Below are positions 25,101 to 33,312 of a stretch of 64,000 bases of DNA, piece after piece. The stretch is taken from positions 19,230 to 83,229 of the forward strand of contig CAJULV010000010.1 in the NCBI GenBank assembly GCA_910587555.1, in the 5' to 3' direction. The position numbers and the translations under genes were made by a program. The DNA is from an uncultured Acetatifactor sp. Its GTDB lineage: Bacteria > Bacillota > Clostridia > Lachnospirales > Lachnospiraceae. The stretch's first letter is position 1; each line of letters starts with the position of its first letter. The notes beneath the pieces were generated by a model. The model saw only the letters and a list, made by a program, of their open reading frames with translations, had not been told where the DNA came from and searched no databases.

Positions 25101-27315
25101 ACCTGGACGGTTCATAACCGCTCAGTTCCTCCAGAGAAGGAAAATTCACCAGTTCACTCAGACCCGTCGACGAATTATACTGTATCTCCAGATTTCCGGG
25201 CCAGCCGCTGTAATAGGTTATATAGCTTGCCGTCTGGCTGCTGTTATTGTATCTGCCGTTCTCACTCATGGCATACCGATAAGGCGCAAAGTCAAGCGAA
25301 ATCGGTCCGGTAAAACTCAGCTTCTTCGCCGGCGAATTATTGGAATCCGTTTCCACATCGCCACCGCAGTTATGAGAAGTACAGTTCTGCGTCTTAAACG
25401 CGTCCTGCCCTATCTCAACATTCTGTCCGCTCTCCAGACTATAGGAATCAAACATTACATTTGTCAGATTATGACATCCCTGAAACGCCCCTGCGCCGAT
25501 GGCAGTTACCGTATTGGGTATAATTACGGTCTCCAGATTACAGTAATTGCTGATCACGTTTGCATCGAGAGTCTCGATGTTATGCGGCCCGATCTTCTTC
25601 GGTATGGTTAACGTTTTCACCGGCGCCGTATAGCTGTACCGGTGCAGATTTTTTTGGGAAGTTACCACGAAAGTGTTTGTTCCGCCCGCTTCCTCATCCT
25701 TCATCGTAAGTTCATAGAGATCACGCTTGCCAAACCCCTGAGTACTGTCCCAGATGTAGCTGAATGCAAAACAGTTATCCTTACAGGTTTTATGAAGGAC
25801 CGAATTCTCTATTCCCTCAAAGTAAAACTCTCCTTTTACAACCGGGTTGGATTCTCCCAGCATATTTTTGAAGTCATCATATGTAAAATAGCCTTCCTCT
25901 GAGAGGAAATTCATTGTCGTATTTCTGGCACAGATATACTTCAGAGACGTACATCCCTCAAAGCAGGACACATACACCTGCGCAGGGCAGTGATCCGGAA
26001 ACGTAATGGATTCCAGGGCCTTGCAGTTCTTGAAAACGTCCATGCCCAGGGTAGTCAGCAGGTTTGAAGTGGTTCCGGATTCCCCGCTTCCCTCGCTGCA
26101 CAAATCAATTGTTGCCAGTCTTTCACAGCTTTCAAATGCAAGATCGCCTATTGTCGTCACGCTGACAGGCAATACAAAACTGGTGAGCTGCGTACACTGC
26201 TGGAATGCATAAGCGCCTATTGCGCTCAGAAGGCAGTTTACATTCAGAGATGCCTGCTGCAGATTGACACATTCTTTAAAGGCGCCTTCCCCTATCACGC
26301 TTAAGCCGTTCTCAAATGACATGCTCCGCAGGCTGGAACACTGATAAAAAGCATAGTCTCCAACACCGTTAAAATCCTTTCCCAGCTTCAGATCCACAAT
26401 ATTGCCCGCACCGGCAAAAACGCCCTTTGACGGGTCGTCCCCGGTCACCGGATGCCATGTCAGTCCCGTATCGGCCGCATTGCCGCCGCTTACGGAATTA
26501 CCGCCCTCATAATACTGATTACTGATGTAATTTACCGTTACATTCTGAATACGCGCGAATTCCTGGCTGTCTCCTACCTTGCTGAAATTATTATAATTCG
26601 ACGCATTCGTATTTTCAGCCGGTCCTTCACCGTTTAGATTCGACTTGTCATAATACAGGTTATTACTTGCGATGCCTTCCCAAGCTGCCTTATTATCCAG
26701 ATAACAAACTTTAAACTCCCCTCGTTCCCCTCTCACCCTTACGAATGTTTTTCCCTCTTCATCCTGGAATTCTTCAAGCCTTTCATTGTAGTCAGGCGCT
26801 TGGTTATAAAGCAGATTATCCGCTGCTTCCGATGTCAGGACCTCCGTCTCTATACTCCGGTAAAAAAGGAAATTACCGTTTCTGCCGACGGCGGCATATG
26901 AGGCGTTCTGCCCCTGGTTTACGGAATACTGCCTGTATGCGCTGACCTCATTGGGAATCACCAGGCTGTTGCCCTCCAGATTCACATCCTTATCATATCC
27001 CACAATGATGGCGCAATAAGACGTATTGGCAGACGGCTTTCCGGAGGCATCACGTACTCTGGGAATATAGACAAATTTCAGCAGAGTATCCTCGGTGGTA
27101 TAAATCTTATCCGAACTCATCGCCTGCGGAATGTTTGTCTCCGGTTTGACAGATATCGCACTCCTGGCCGCTCTTGCGGGGTTTTCCTCCGCCGCCCGCA
27201 AACCGTCCACGGGAATAGCCGCTATCACAAGTGCAGACACCAGAAACAGTGTCCCCAATGTCTTGCGCACTGTTCTAAACAATTTTCTGCTTTTCTTTTT
27301 TACTACTTTACCCAT
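22174..27315 (-). CDS. Giant sortase-anchored BspA-like LRR surface protein
   Basis: A 1,713-residue protein. It opens with a basic stretch and signal peptide (about 1-45). LRR_5-type repeats fill about 290-480 and 570-1010 (GDYAFYQCSSLRSMSF, IGEGAFKECVNLQ, IGAYAFQQCTQL and others). Then come InlB-like B-repeats (about 1090-1290) and two tandem 'bacterial repeat' domains (HTLTVVGGNGSGTY and HTLTVKGGSGSGSY) joined by Gly/Ser/Asn/Thr linkers. A beta-rich domain precedes the tail. The tail has TPTTGDG, a hydrophobic helix and SRKKRK, the form of a sortase sorting signal. The upstream gene is a class B sortase. ATG 27315 is chosen over GTG 27321 because AAGGAG is then correctly spaced. Confidence 0.93.
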   Translation of the reverse strand: MGKVVKKKSRKLFRTVRKTLGTLFLVSALVIAAIPVDGLRAAEENPARAARSAISVKPETNIPQAMSSDKIYTTEDTLLKFVYIPRVRDASGKPSANTSYCAIIVGYDKDVNLEGNSLVIPNEVSAYRQYSVNQGQNASYAAVGRNGNFLFYRSIETEVLTSEAADNLLYNQAPDYNERLEEFQDEEGKTFVRVRGERGEFKVCYLDNKAAWEGIASNNLYYDKSNLNGEGPAENTNASNYNNFSKVGDSQEFARIQNVTVNYISNQYYEGGNSVSGGNAADTGLTWHPVTGDDPSKGVFAGAGNIVDLKLGKDFNGVGDYAFYQCSSLRSMSFENGLSVIGEGAFKECVNLQQASLNVNCLLSAIGAYAFQQCTQLTSFVLPVSVTTIGDLAFESCERLATIDLCSEGSGESGTTSNLLTTLGMDVFKNCKALESITFPDHCPAQVYVSCFEGCTSLKYICARNTTMNFLSEEGYFTYDDFKNMLGESNPVVKGEFYFEGIENSVLHKTCKDNCFAFSYIWDSTQGFGKRDLYELTMKDEEAGGTNTFVVTSQKNLHRYSYTAPVKTLTIPKKIGPHNIETLDANVISNYCNLETVIIPNTVTAIGAGAFQGCHNLTNVMFDSYSLESGQNVEIGQDAFKTQNCTSHNCGGDVETDSNNSPAKKLSFTGPISLDFAPYRYAMSENGRYNNSSQTASYITYYSGWPGNLEIQYNSSTGLSELVNFPSLEELSGYEPSRYKYIELLGEKYVNAMKTAYSTYKTSPNTMTEEQRDVVNAVLDLVIPEGVQSVKEGLIRQKSQGTDPTRTVTAYSLETIAGGEEYTDTDGTLKVKEGTGTFAGCKDLTGIFLKEASDGTGTKTIEKHAFMGCDNLANVDLAPTITEIGICPFYGCEKLSGINFQNNPNFDCVNSIIYGLDGEGKKVKIVECLEGRSMGYVDHEEDELANVAEIAEEAFRGTNVSSVDLTATAIKTVPVRAFAETVNLSRVYLPHTLENLAFQDYAFEGSTVEYFDVASSNSAMRAAPDAFTGLMKKEGASVVPRPQSEYNAVQWYSVPGSQAEDIGVSWGFNPKEHVGITYYDVTFTYWDTETQAYVSTDASEKIPSNEMSKIEEHYPVPIGTVVEIEGNKYRLTEWKENTDASKLDHLYYDAVYKVLRWVVTFQNYNGALITTVEVPDEGSVPEQRRPVPGVDFQGPEGQTFKGWKTDGDLGYITSDLTAVADYSVDGEYLVEYLARKGSITSDWELFYSTTLKEGATAPDLTPSEEWAVEGYKFTGWDKELANISEPTTFYATYEPGSGNGDGDNNGNNPGNPSGTHTLTVVGGNGSGTYATGAQVVISAASPAEGQEFSDWSVSPAETVVADKNRSTTILTMPDQDVAAIANYKAKSSSGNNQGGNTGSGNTTGSSNTSNNLHTLTVKGGSGSGSYAPGEQIIVTADKPAKGQVFSSWTVSPSSTTVTDKTLSSIAVTMPNYDVALIANYKASGSGGSSSSGTGNTASSNTNRPGGSTGTVNKGGNTVIIDKNGFSNTRVVSATVNGSSDNFTIKVTESSEATEAVLRALLAEYGNIDNIKYFPMDISLYDSTGKNKITDTTGLSVSITLPLPDSLITYAGNNKVAGVVNDKLDKLTPRFSTIDGVSCITFTAEHFSPYVIYVDVANLSDGTISDNTPTTGDGIHPKWFLSIGLACLSFVMFMMKDNASVSRKKRKATVKVRG

Positions 27316-27582
27316 TTCCACTACTCCTTCGCGTTCTTTTTCATTGCTGCCGCATATTTCGCATCTTCAAACGACCGGATTCAAATCACAGGAAATAACG
27401 TATTCTGTATTCCCGATACCTTCCTGCCGTAAAACATGTTTTCCATATAAGAGAAATCAGCCGCCACCATACCGATATCCGTCAAGCTGCAAAGCATACA
27501 ATATCTATATATGTATCGTCATTTTCCACAAAATTAATTAGCCGTTTCCCTGACGAAAGAAAATATATTCACTAACCATTTC
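27316..27582 (-). promoter_or_regulatory. Long untranslated leader of the giant LRR gene
   Basis: About 260 bases lie between the predicted transcription start near 27577 and the ATG. The segment is A+T-rich. It has no convincing open frame and no riboswitch consensus that I recognise, including the c-di-GMP classes. Only the AAGGAG ribosome site at its end can be assigned. Confidence 0.4.
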
Positions 27583-27610
27583 ATTTTACTATATTCTCAA
27601 ATAATTTCAA
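27583..27610 (-). promoter_or_regulatory. Promoter of the giant LRR gene
   Basis: On the minus strand TTGAAA (27605-27610) and TAAAAT (27583-27588) are 16 bases apart. The flanks AAAAAGACTTGAAATTATT and ATATAGTAAAAT are the same as at the sortase promoter (28922-28949). Confidence 0.7.
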
Positions 27611-27628
27611 GTCTTTTTACAAGGTTCC

Positions 27629-28885
27629 TTACTCTCCCGGTATTTTTTTTGCCACGACTACAAAGCGGCCGTCTGTCTCCTGGTAGTCGCAGGTGGAAAG
27701 CGTCAGCAGCTGGTCCCCGTACCGGGCCGTTACGCCTGTATCATAGAGGGACATTTCTGCCATTTCCTGCATATAGGAGTCAAACTCCATCTCTCCGTTG
27801 GCATCAATGAACTGATAATACTTAAAGACGATTTCATCCTCCTTATACACCTTTGAACGAAATACATACATGATCTGCCAAGTTCCTTTCTCGTATATCG
27901 TATCAAAACTGATATAGGGGTGTTCGTCATAATAGGATTTATCCTTATATAAATCCAGCCCTCCGAACATCTTCCCGTTTTTCATATGATGCCCATATAA
28001 TATGTAATTGGTACTGGGCTTGAGTACATCACAATCCTTATCCATAAAAATGGTGCCGTTTTTGTCATATTTCTGTTCCATATTATGATCCAGATAGTAT
28101 TCATTGTCTGTAGTCTGCATTACAGGATAATCAATTTGTGTATTGTCGATCTTCACCCAGCCTATCAGCTTTTTATACCGGATGCACAAATTCCGGTATT
28201 CCTCCAGGACTTCCTTTGCTTCTGCCCCCCCGTCCAGTGTAAAAAGCGGTTCTCCCGTATCTTCCTGCACTCCTGACGCAGAAGATGCCGTACCCATGGA
28301 CGACTTATCCTTCAAAGTGTTCATCCGTTCATAGGCGCTCCGGGTTCGGTAATCATAATAGGAATATACGGCAAAATATCCCAGGCAACACAATGCCCCC
28401 ACGCTGCACAGCAGGATTGTCAGCCGCCTGCGCTTCTCCCGTTTCCCGAGTTCATCCTGGACTATTTTATTGAGTTCCTGTTCATCCTTCTCCGTTCGCG
28501 CAGTTTTTGCGGTCCGGGACTCTTTTGCTGCTTTGCCGCCCTCTGACCGCTCAATCCGGGATTTGTTTGCTGTGTTTCGGTCCTGGCCATGCTGACTGGT
28601 CTGTTTCCTGTTACGAATCCACCCTGTCTTTTTGTCCCTGCCCACGGTAACAGGCAGCTTCTTCAGCTGCATTTCCACTTCGTCCAGAAAATCCTGTCCC
28701 AAGAGTGTACGAAAATGATATTTCCTGCTGCGGAGCGATTTCCGCAATTCCTCCAGCTGTGTTCTGTCTCCGCTGTCCGTCTCCTTCCGCAGCTTATCTA
28801 TGATTTCTTTATCTCGCATTGCGCAGGCATAATCACTTTCCGTCCGAAACTGCCTGCCCTCCACCACAAAAACCTTCTGTGCCAT
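27629..28885 (-). CDS. srtB: Class B sortase with long cytoplasmic N-terminal extension
   Basis: A 418-residue transpeptidase. The C-terminal half is a class B sortase with catalytic His (ILYGHHM, 299-300), Cys399 (TLSTCDY) and Arg407 (DGRFVVV). A single membrane helix lies at about 157-180. Before it are about 150 mostly charged residues, rich in Lys, Arg, Glu and Gln, which should face the cytoplasm; typical class B sortases have only a short tail there. The enzyme would cleave a sorting motif and attach proteins to the wall, and the next gene encodes a protein with TPTTGDG plus a membrane tail. The two genes have separate, near-identical promoters. Confidence 0.93.
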   Translation of the reverse strand: MAQKVFVVEGRQFRTESDYACAMRDKEIIDKLRKETDSGDRTQLEELRKSLRSRKYHFRTLLGQDFLDEVEMQLKKLPVTVGRDKKTGWIRNRKQTSQHGQDRNTANKSRIERSEGGKAAKESRTAKTARTEKDEQELNKIVQDELGKREKRRRLTILLCSVGALCCLGYFAVYSYYDYRTRSAYERMNTLKDKSSMGTASSASGVQEDTGEPLFTLDGGAEAKEVLEEYRNLCIRYKKLIGWVKIDNTQIDYPVMQTTDNEYYLDHNMEQKYDKNGTIFMDKDCDVLKPSTNYILYGHHMKNGKMFGGLDLYKDKSYYDEHPYISFDTIYEKGTWQIMYVFRSKVYKEDEIVFKYYQFIDANGEMEFDSYMQEMAEMSLYDTGVTARYGDQLLTLSTCDYQETDGRFVVVAKKIPGE

Positions 28886-28921
28886 AGCTTTTCCCTGAAT
28901 GCCTCATATGTTATCACCACT

Positions 28922-28949
28922 ATTTTACTATATATTGCAATAATTTCAA
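28922..28949 (-). promoter_or_regulatory. Promoter of the sortase gene
   Basis: TTGAAA (28944-28949) and TAAAAT (28922-28927) on the minus strand with 16-base spacing, about 37 bases before the start. It shares its extended -35 and -10 surroundings with the promoter at 27583-27610. Confidence 0.7.
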
Positions 28950-29125
28950 GTCTTTTTCCCATATATGGTAGTATTTCGTGCTGGAAATATATACCGCCCC
29001 GTTCAGTGCGGCACCCTCAATGCCCCGCCCCCCTTTTTGCCCCTGACATCATTATATACTATATAAATAAGAAAGGCAATTTTTAAATAGAGTTTTCCCC
29101 GCCAATTTCATTCTCAACGGAAACA

Positions 29126-29154
29126 TTGACATGCCGCCCCGCATACAATAAACC
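29126..29154 (+). promoter_or_regulatory. Possible promoter of the cysteine-rich protein gene
   Basis: TTGACA (29126-29131) is followed at 17 bases by TAAACC (29149-29154), a weak -10. The rest of the 28950-29180 gap is A+T-rich with a second TATACT-like box at 29055-29060 lacking a good -35. GGAGG precedes the gene at 29169-29173. Confidence 0.4.
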
Positions 29155-29180
29155 ATAAATAAACCTATGGAGGCAAAAAA

Positions 29181-29513
29181 ATGAGTGATTTAACTGCTAC
29201 AAACTGCGGATGCAACGATTCCTGCGGATGCGCAAACACAAACAACAACGGATGTGGGTGCGGGAGCTGGATTTGGATTATCCTGCTGCTGTTCTGCTGC
29301 GGCGGAAATAACAACAGCGGATGCGGTTGCGGTTGCAACAACGGCGGCGGACTGTTCGGCGGCAACGGCGGTGGATGCGAGTGGCTTATCTGGATCCTGC
29401 TGCTCTCCTGCTTCTGCGGAAACGGCAGCTTCCTTGGCGGCAACAGCGGATGCGGCTGTGGTTGCGGTTGCAACAACAGCTGCGGTAATGGCTGCGGATG
29501 CGGCTGCAACTAA
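29181..29513 (+). CDS. Small cysteine/glycine/asparagine-rich protein (HCB13-like)
   Basis: A 110-residue protein in which 22 residues are Cys and most others are Gly or Asn. Two internal repeats are visible: a hydrophobic segment (WIWIILLLFCC at 30-40; WLIWILLLSCFC at 68-79), each followed by a Gly/Asn spacer and a GCGCGC block (48-52 and 91-97). The C-terminus is NGCGCGCN. Proteins of this kind are annotated in Clostridia as 'chorion class high-cysteine HCB protein 13'; their function is unknown. Start has GGAGG seven bases upstream. The pattern suggests metal binding, disulfide cross-linking or a membrane-associated polymer. Codon use in repeats is varied, so it is not a recent microsatellite expansion. 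Confidence 0.8.
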   Translation: MSDLTATNCGCNDSCGCANTNNNGCGCGSWIWIILLLFCCGGNNNSGCGCGCNNGGGLFGGNGGGCEWLIWILLLSCFCGNGSFLGGNSGCGCGCGCNNSCGNGCGCGCN

Positions 29514-29822
29514 GCGGCGGAATGGGTAATCTTCATCCGATGGATGCCGTCAGATGAGAATTTGCCTGATGAGAACTGCTGCAGGCTCTCATGGGAAGTA
29601 ATCTCCCATGGGGAGCCTGCTTCCCAATACCGCTCCTTCCTATGGTACTGTCCGCACCACAGGAACCTTTCTACGGCCACTGACGCTGCTTCCTGTCCCG
29701 AAGGCCAGATTCTCCTCCAAACGCACAGGAAAACAGTTTCCCGTAAACGGCACACATAACACGAAACCTGTCTACATAGAATAGTGAAGGAACTATTCTT
29801 GTCCGGAAAGGAGTGTGCCGCC
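29514..29822 (+). other. Intergenic region with two hairpins between the cysteine-rich and methionine-rich genes
   Basis: The 309 bases hold no supported gene. GCAGGCTC/GAGCCTGC with inner CATGGGA/TCCCATG pairing forms a long hairpin at 29581-29620, not followed by a T run. GAATAG/CTATTC (29779-29784 and 29793-29798) forms a small hairpin just before the ribosome site AAAGGAG of the next gene. Confidence 0.5.
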
Positions 29823-30311
29823 ATGGAAGAACAAAATTCAAATGCCATAGCCGCATTTGATTCCCTATTTACCACGAACCAGATACAGATGCTGAAAATA
29901 CTTCTGCCTCGCCTCGCCCCTGAACATCAGGGAGGCTTCGCAGTTTACATAAAGCTGCTGGAACTGCAGTACGCCTTTACTTTTCTGCGGCGGCATATGG
30001 GAACGCGCCTTTTCGGAAACGTAAAGCAGCTGTCCGCTGATTTTTTTCAGGGCGATAACACTGATACTGTCGAGCTTCTGGACGAACTGCTTCCCTTCAG
30101 CGGGCCAAAGGAACGTTCCAGGATAGAAAATATGAAAAATATGATGGTGAATTTCAAAAAGATGCAGGAAATGATGGAAATGATTCAGATGATGCAGGAA
30201 CTGTTTCCTGAAGGCATGGGCGGCGACAATCCCATGGATATGTTCTCCGGCATGTCCGATTCCGGCTTATCCTCTATCTTTGAGATGTTCGGCCCGGGCA
30301 AGGGCGAGTAA
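29823..30311 (+). CDS. Methionine-rich protein of unknown function
   Basis: A 162-residue soluble protein. The N-terminal two thirds look helical (DSLFTTNQIQMLKILLPRL, then YIKLLELQYAFTFLRRHM). The last third is strikingly rich in methionine, with 14 Met in about 60 residues (MMVNFKKMQEMMEMIQMMQ and later Gly/Asp/Met repeats). ATG 29823 has AAAGGAG nine bases upstream; a GTG 13 codons earlier has no ribosome site. It is followed 79 bases later by another small gene in the same direction. I recognise it only as a conserved-looking Lachnospiraceae hypothetical. Met-rich amphipathic helices occur in metal- and RNA-binding proteins, but no specific role can be assigned. Confidence 0.75.
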   Translation: MEEQNSNAIAAFDSLFTTNQIQMLKILLPRLAPEHQGGFAVYIKLLELQYAFTFLRRHMGTRLFGNVKQLSADFFQGDNTDTVELLDELLPFSGPKERSRIENMKNMMVNFKKMQEMMEMIQMMQELFPEGMGGDNPMDMFSGMSDSGLSSIFEMFGPGKGE

Positions 30312-30390
30312 TATTCTCTCTGCATCCTGGCCGGGCAGGAAAAGGGAGGGACTTTTTCCCCCAGAAAATAAAACTGAAAAAGGAGCGCTT

Positions 30391-30693
30391 ATGGAAAACG
30401 ATTCCAGACCTGCCTGGATGTCTGATCCCCTTGTGAAAGACATTCCGGAAAAGAAACTGAAATTTGTAGAAGACCTCTTCGCAAAAGGACACGGTAAAAG
30501 CCAGAAGGAAATGCTGGCCTTCGCCATGCCCATGCTGAAGAAGGCAAAACAGGAAAACCTGACTTTCACCCCCCAGGAAATGAACGCTGCTATCGCTGCC
30601 ATCCGTAAACACAGCAGCAAGGATGAGCTGACGCAGATAGACAAGATACTGGAAAAAAGCCGAAACGGCAATTCTGCTTCAACTCCGTCCTAA
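30391..30693 (+). CDS. Small helical protein of unknown function
   Basis: A 100-residue basic, soluble, mostly helical protein (PLVKDIPEKKLKFVEDLF, GKSQKEMLAFAMPMLKKAK, FTPQEMNAAIAAIRKHSS). There is no signal peptide and no catalytic motif. ATG 30391 follows AAAAGGAG by five bases; the longer frame upstream overlaps the preceding gene and is not protein-like. It forms a pair with the Met-rich gene and probably shares a transcript. Function unknown. Confidence 0.72.
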   Translation: MENDSRPAWMSDPLVKDIPEKKLKFVEDLFAKGHGKSQKEMLAFAMPMLKKAKQENLTFTPQEMNAAIAAIRKHSSKDELTQIDKILEKSRNGNSASTPS

Positions 30694-30758
30694 ACCGGAC
30701 TCGCAGCCTTCGGAGGCAGCAGGGTATCCTGCCCTCACGGCATTCACGACCTACGGCT

Positions 30759-30799
30759 GCCGCATCCCTGGAGGCAACCCATGTTTCCGGGGATGCGGC
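30759..30799. terminator. Strong intergenic hairpin between convergent genes
   Basis: GCCGCATCCC (30759-30768) pairs perfectly with GGGATGCGGC (30790-30799). A competing pairing CCTGGAGGC (30767-30775) with GCCTCCAGG (about 30813-30821) is also possible. It separates the plus-strand cassette from the leuS 3' end. No long T run follows on either side, so termination is likely but not certain. Confidence 0.5.
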
Positions 30800-30826
30800 A
30801 TGCCATCAAGCCTGCCTCCAGGATCC

Positions 30827-33238
30827 CTACCTGGCTACAATGTTCACAAGTCTGCCCGGCACATAGATTTCCTTTACAATATTTCCGGTGAGTTTGTCGC
30901 CCAGGGCCTCCTTGGCTGCCGCAATCACCGCATCCTTCTCCATGTCCTTGGGTACGGAAATGGCGGCCCTGATTTTGCCGTTCACCTGCACGCCGATTTC
31001 CACCATGCTTTCCACCGTCTTGGCCTCCTCGTACACAGGCCATGTTGTCTGGTAAACTCTGCCTGCAAAACCCGCAGCCTGCCACAGCTCCTCGGTGATA
31101 TGGGGCGCCACGGGGTTCAGCAGCGTCAGCAGCGTCCTGTATTCCCCTTTTGTCACCGCATTTTTCTTATAAAATTCATTGATCAGGGACATCATGGCAG
31201 CAATGGCGGTATTGTATTTCAGGGTCTCGAAATCTCCCGACACCTTCTTGATGGTCTGGTGCATCTTCGTCTCCAGATCGGCGCTGTAACCCTCTTCCGC
31301 CGTAAGCATATCCTGCAGCTTCCACACTCTCTCCAGGAATCTGCGGCAGCCCTTTACACCGTCCTCGCTCCAGGAGGCGCTTAATTCAAAGGCGCCGATA
31401 AACATCTCATAGGTGCGCAGGGTGTCCGCGCCGTAGTCCCGGATAATGTCGTCCGGATTCACCACATTGCCTCTGGATTTGGACATTTTCTCCCCGTTGG
31501 AGCCCAGAATCATGCCGTGGCTGGTGCGCTTCTGATAAGGCTCGGCGCAGGGCACCTGGTTCTGGTCATAGAGGAACCTGTGCCAAAACCGGGAATAAAG
31601 CAGGTGCAGGGTGGTATGCTCCATTCCGCCGTTATACCAGTCCACGGGCATCCAGTAGTCCAATGCCTCTTTGCTGGCCAGGGCTTCCTCGTTCTTGGGA
31701 TCCGTGTACCGGAGGAAATACCAGGAAGAGCCTGCCCACTGGGGCATGGTATCCGTCTCCCGCTTTGCAGGACCGCCGCAGCAGGGACAGGTGGTGTTCA
31801 CCCACTCCGTCATGGCAGCCAGAGGAGATTCCCCGTTGTCCGTGGGTTCGTAGGATTCCACATCCGGGAGCATCAAAGGCAGCTGGCTCTCATCCAAAGG
31901 CACAAAACCGCATTTTTCACACTGCACAATGGGAATGGGCTCTCCCCAGTAACGCTGCCTGGAGAACACCCAGTCCCGGAGCTTGAAATTGGTCTTGCTC
32001 TGCCCCAGGCCCTTCTCCTCCAGCCAGGCCGTGATCTTCTTTTTGGCATCTGCCACGGAAAGGCCGTCCAGAAAATCGGAATTCACCAAAGTTCCGGACT
32101 CCACATCCGTGTACACTGCCTCCTGGACGCTCACCGGGCTTCCCGCCACCACTTCTATGATGGGAAGGCCGAATTTCGTGGCAAAGTCCCAGTCCCTCCC
32201 GTCGTGGGCGGGCACTGCCATGATGGCACCGGTTCCGTAGGTCATCAGCACATAATCGGAAATCCAGATGGGAATCTCTTTTCCGTTCACCGGATTGGTG
32301 GCGGTAAGCCCCTGAATCTGCACGCCTGTCTTCTCCTTCACAAGCTCCGTGCGCTCAAAGTCGGATTTCTTCGCGGCCTGCTCCCTGTAAGCCACCAAAG
32401 CGTCATAATTCCCGATCTCCTCCTTATATTTCTCAATCAGGGGATGCTCCGGGGAGACCACCATATAGGTTGCCCCGAAAAGGGTGTCCGGCCTGGTGGT
32501 ATAGATGCGGAGTTTCTCCCCTTTTCCGGTGATGGTGAAATCCACCTCCGCGCCCTGGGATTTGCCGATCCAGTTCTTCTGGGACACTTTGACTCTCTCA
32601 ATGTAGTCCACCGTATCCAGACCCTGGAGCAGCTTATCTGCATACTCTGTGATCTTCAGCATCCACTGGCTCTTCACCTTGCGGACCACCTCTGCCCCGC
32701 AGCGCTCGCAGACGCCGTTCACCACTTCCTCATTGGCCAGGCCCACCTTACAGGAAGTACACCAGTTGATGGGCATCTCGCTCTTGTAGGCCAGACCTGC
32801 CTTGAAAAGCTTCAGGAAGATCCACTGGGTCCATTTGTAATAGCCGGGGTCCGTGGTATTCACCTCCCGCTCCCAGTCGAAGGAATAGCCCAGGGCGTGA
32901 AGCTGTCCCTTGAACCGCTCCACATTGTTTTTGGTCACGATTCTGGGATGGATATGGTTCTTGATAGCGTAGTTCTCCGTGGGCAGTCCGAAGGCGTCCC
33001 AGCCCATGGGATACAATACGTTATAGCCCTGCATCCTGCGCTTTCTGGCCACAATGTCCAGTGCCGTGTAAGGTCTGGGATGGCCTACATGGAGTCCCTG
33101 TCCAGAAGGATAGGGAAACTCTACAAGCGCATAGTATTTCGGTTTCGAATAATCGTCGGATGTCCGGAAGGCCTTTTCCCCGTCCCAGACAGCCTGCCAT
33201 TTCTGTTCCACCTCGTGGTGGTTGTAAGGTTGTGCCAT
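30827..33238 (-). CDS. leuS: Leucyl-tRNA synthetase
   Basis: An 803-residue class I aminoacyl-tRNA synthetase of usual bacterial length. The HIGH motif is present as HVGHPRPYT (about 46) and KMSKS as GEKMSKSRGNVVNP (about 570). A CP1 editing domain lies between (about 220-410), the zinc-type insertion has paired cysteines (CEKCG, CPCCGG), and an anticodon-binding domain ends the protein. It charges tRNA-Leu and edits mischarged tRNA. Upstream lies a T-box leader with a CUG specifier, so expression rises when uncharged tRNA-Leu accumulates. Start ATG 33238 has GGAGGAAA eight bases upstream. Confidence 0.97.
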   Translation of the reverse strand: MAQPYNHHEVEQKWQAVWDGEKAFRTSDDYSKPKYYALVEFPYPSGQGLHVGHPRPYTALDIVARKRRMQGYNVLYPMGWDAFGLPTENYAIKNHIHPRIVTKNNVERFKGQLHALGYSFDWEREVNTTDPGYYKWTQWIFLKLFKAGLAYKSEMPINWCTSCKVGLANEEVVNGVCERCGAEVVRKVKSQWMLKITEYADKLLQGLDTVDYIERVKVSQKNWIGKSQGAEVDFTITGKGEKLRIYTTRPDTLFGATYMVVSPEHPLIEKYKEEIGNYDALVAYREQAAKKSDFERTELVKEKTGVQIQGLTATNPVNGKEIPIWISDYVLMTYGTGAIMAVPAHDGRDWDFATKFGLPIIEVVAGSPVSVQEAVYTDVESGTLVNSDFLDGLSVADAKKKITAWLEEKGLGQSKTNFKLRDWVFSRQRYWGEPIPIVQCEKCGFVPLDESQLPLMLPDVESYEPTDNGESPLAAMTEWVNTTCPCCGGPAKRETDTMPQWAGSSWYFLRYTDPKNEEALASKEALDYWMPVDWYNGGMEHTTLHLLYSRFWHRFLYDQNQVPCAEPYQKRTSHGMILGSNGEKMSKSRGNVVNPDDIIRDYGADTLRTYEMFIGAFELSASWSEDGVKGCRRFLERVWKLQDMLTAEEGYSADLETKMHQTIKKVSGDFETLKYNTAIAAMMSLINEFYKKNAVTKGEYRTLLTLLNPVAPHITEELWQAAGFAGRVYQTTWPVYEEAKTVESMVEIGVQVNGKIRAAISVPKDMEKDAVIAAAKEALGDKLTGNIVKEIYVPGRLVNIVAR

Positions 33239-33312
33239 GTTTTTTCCTCCTGTTCTGATTTTTGAACTTTTTCGAATACGGTTTCTGTAAAACCGCTCCT
33301 GTCCAGTCTTGA

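Noticed and set aside
27316..27582. c-di-GMP riboswitch before the giant LRR gene
   Set aside because: Neither class consensus could be found in the leader.
29165..29509. A Pro/Gln/His-rich minus-strand frame opposite the cysteine-rich gene
   Set aside because: It is the complement of Gly/Cys repeats; only the plus strand has a ribosome site.
31517..33265. A 582-codon plus-strand frame opposite leuS
   Set aside because: It is antisense to the certain leuS gene, has no ribosome site or family motif and arises from codon bias.
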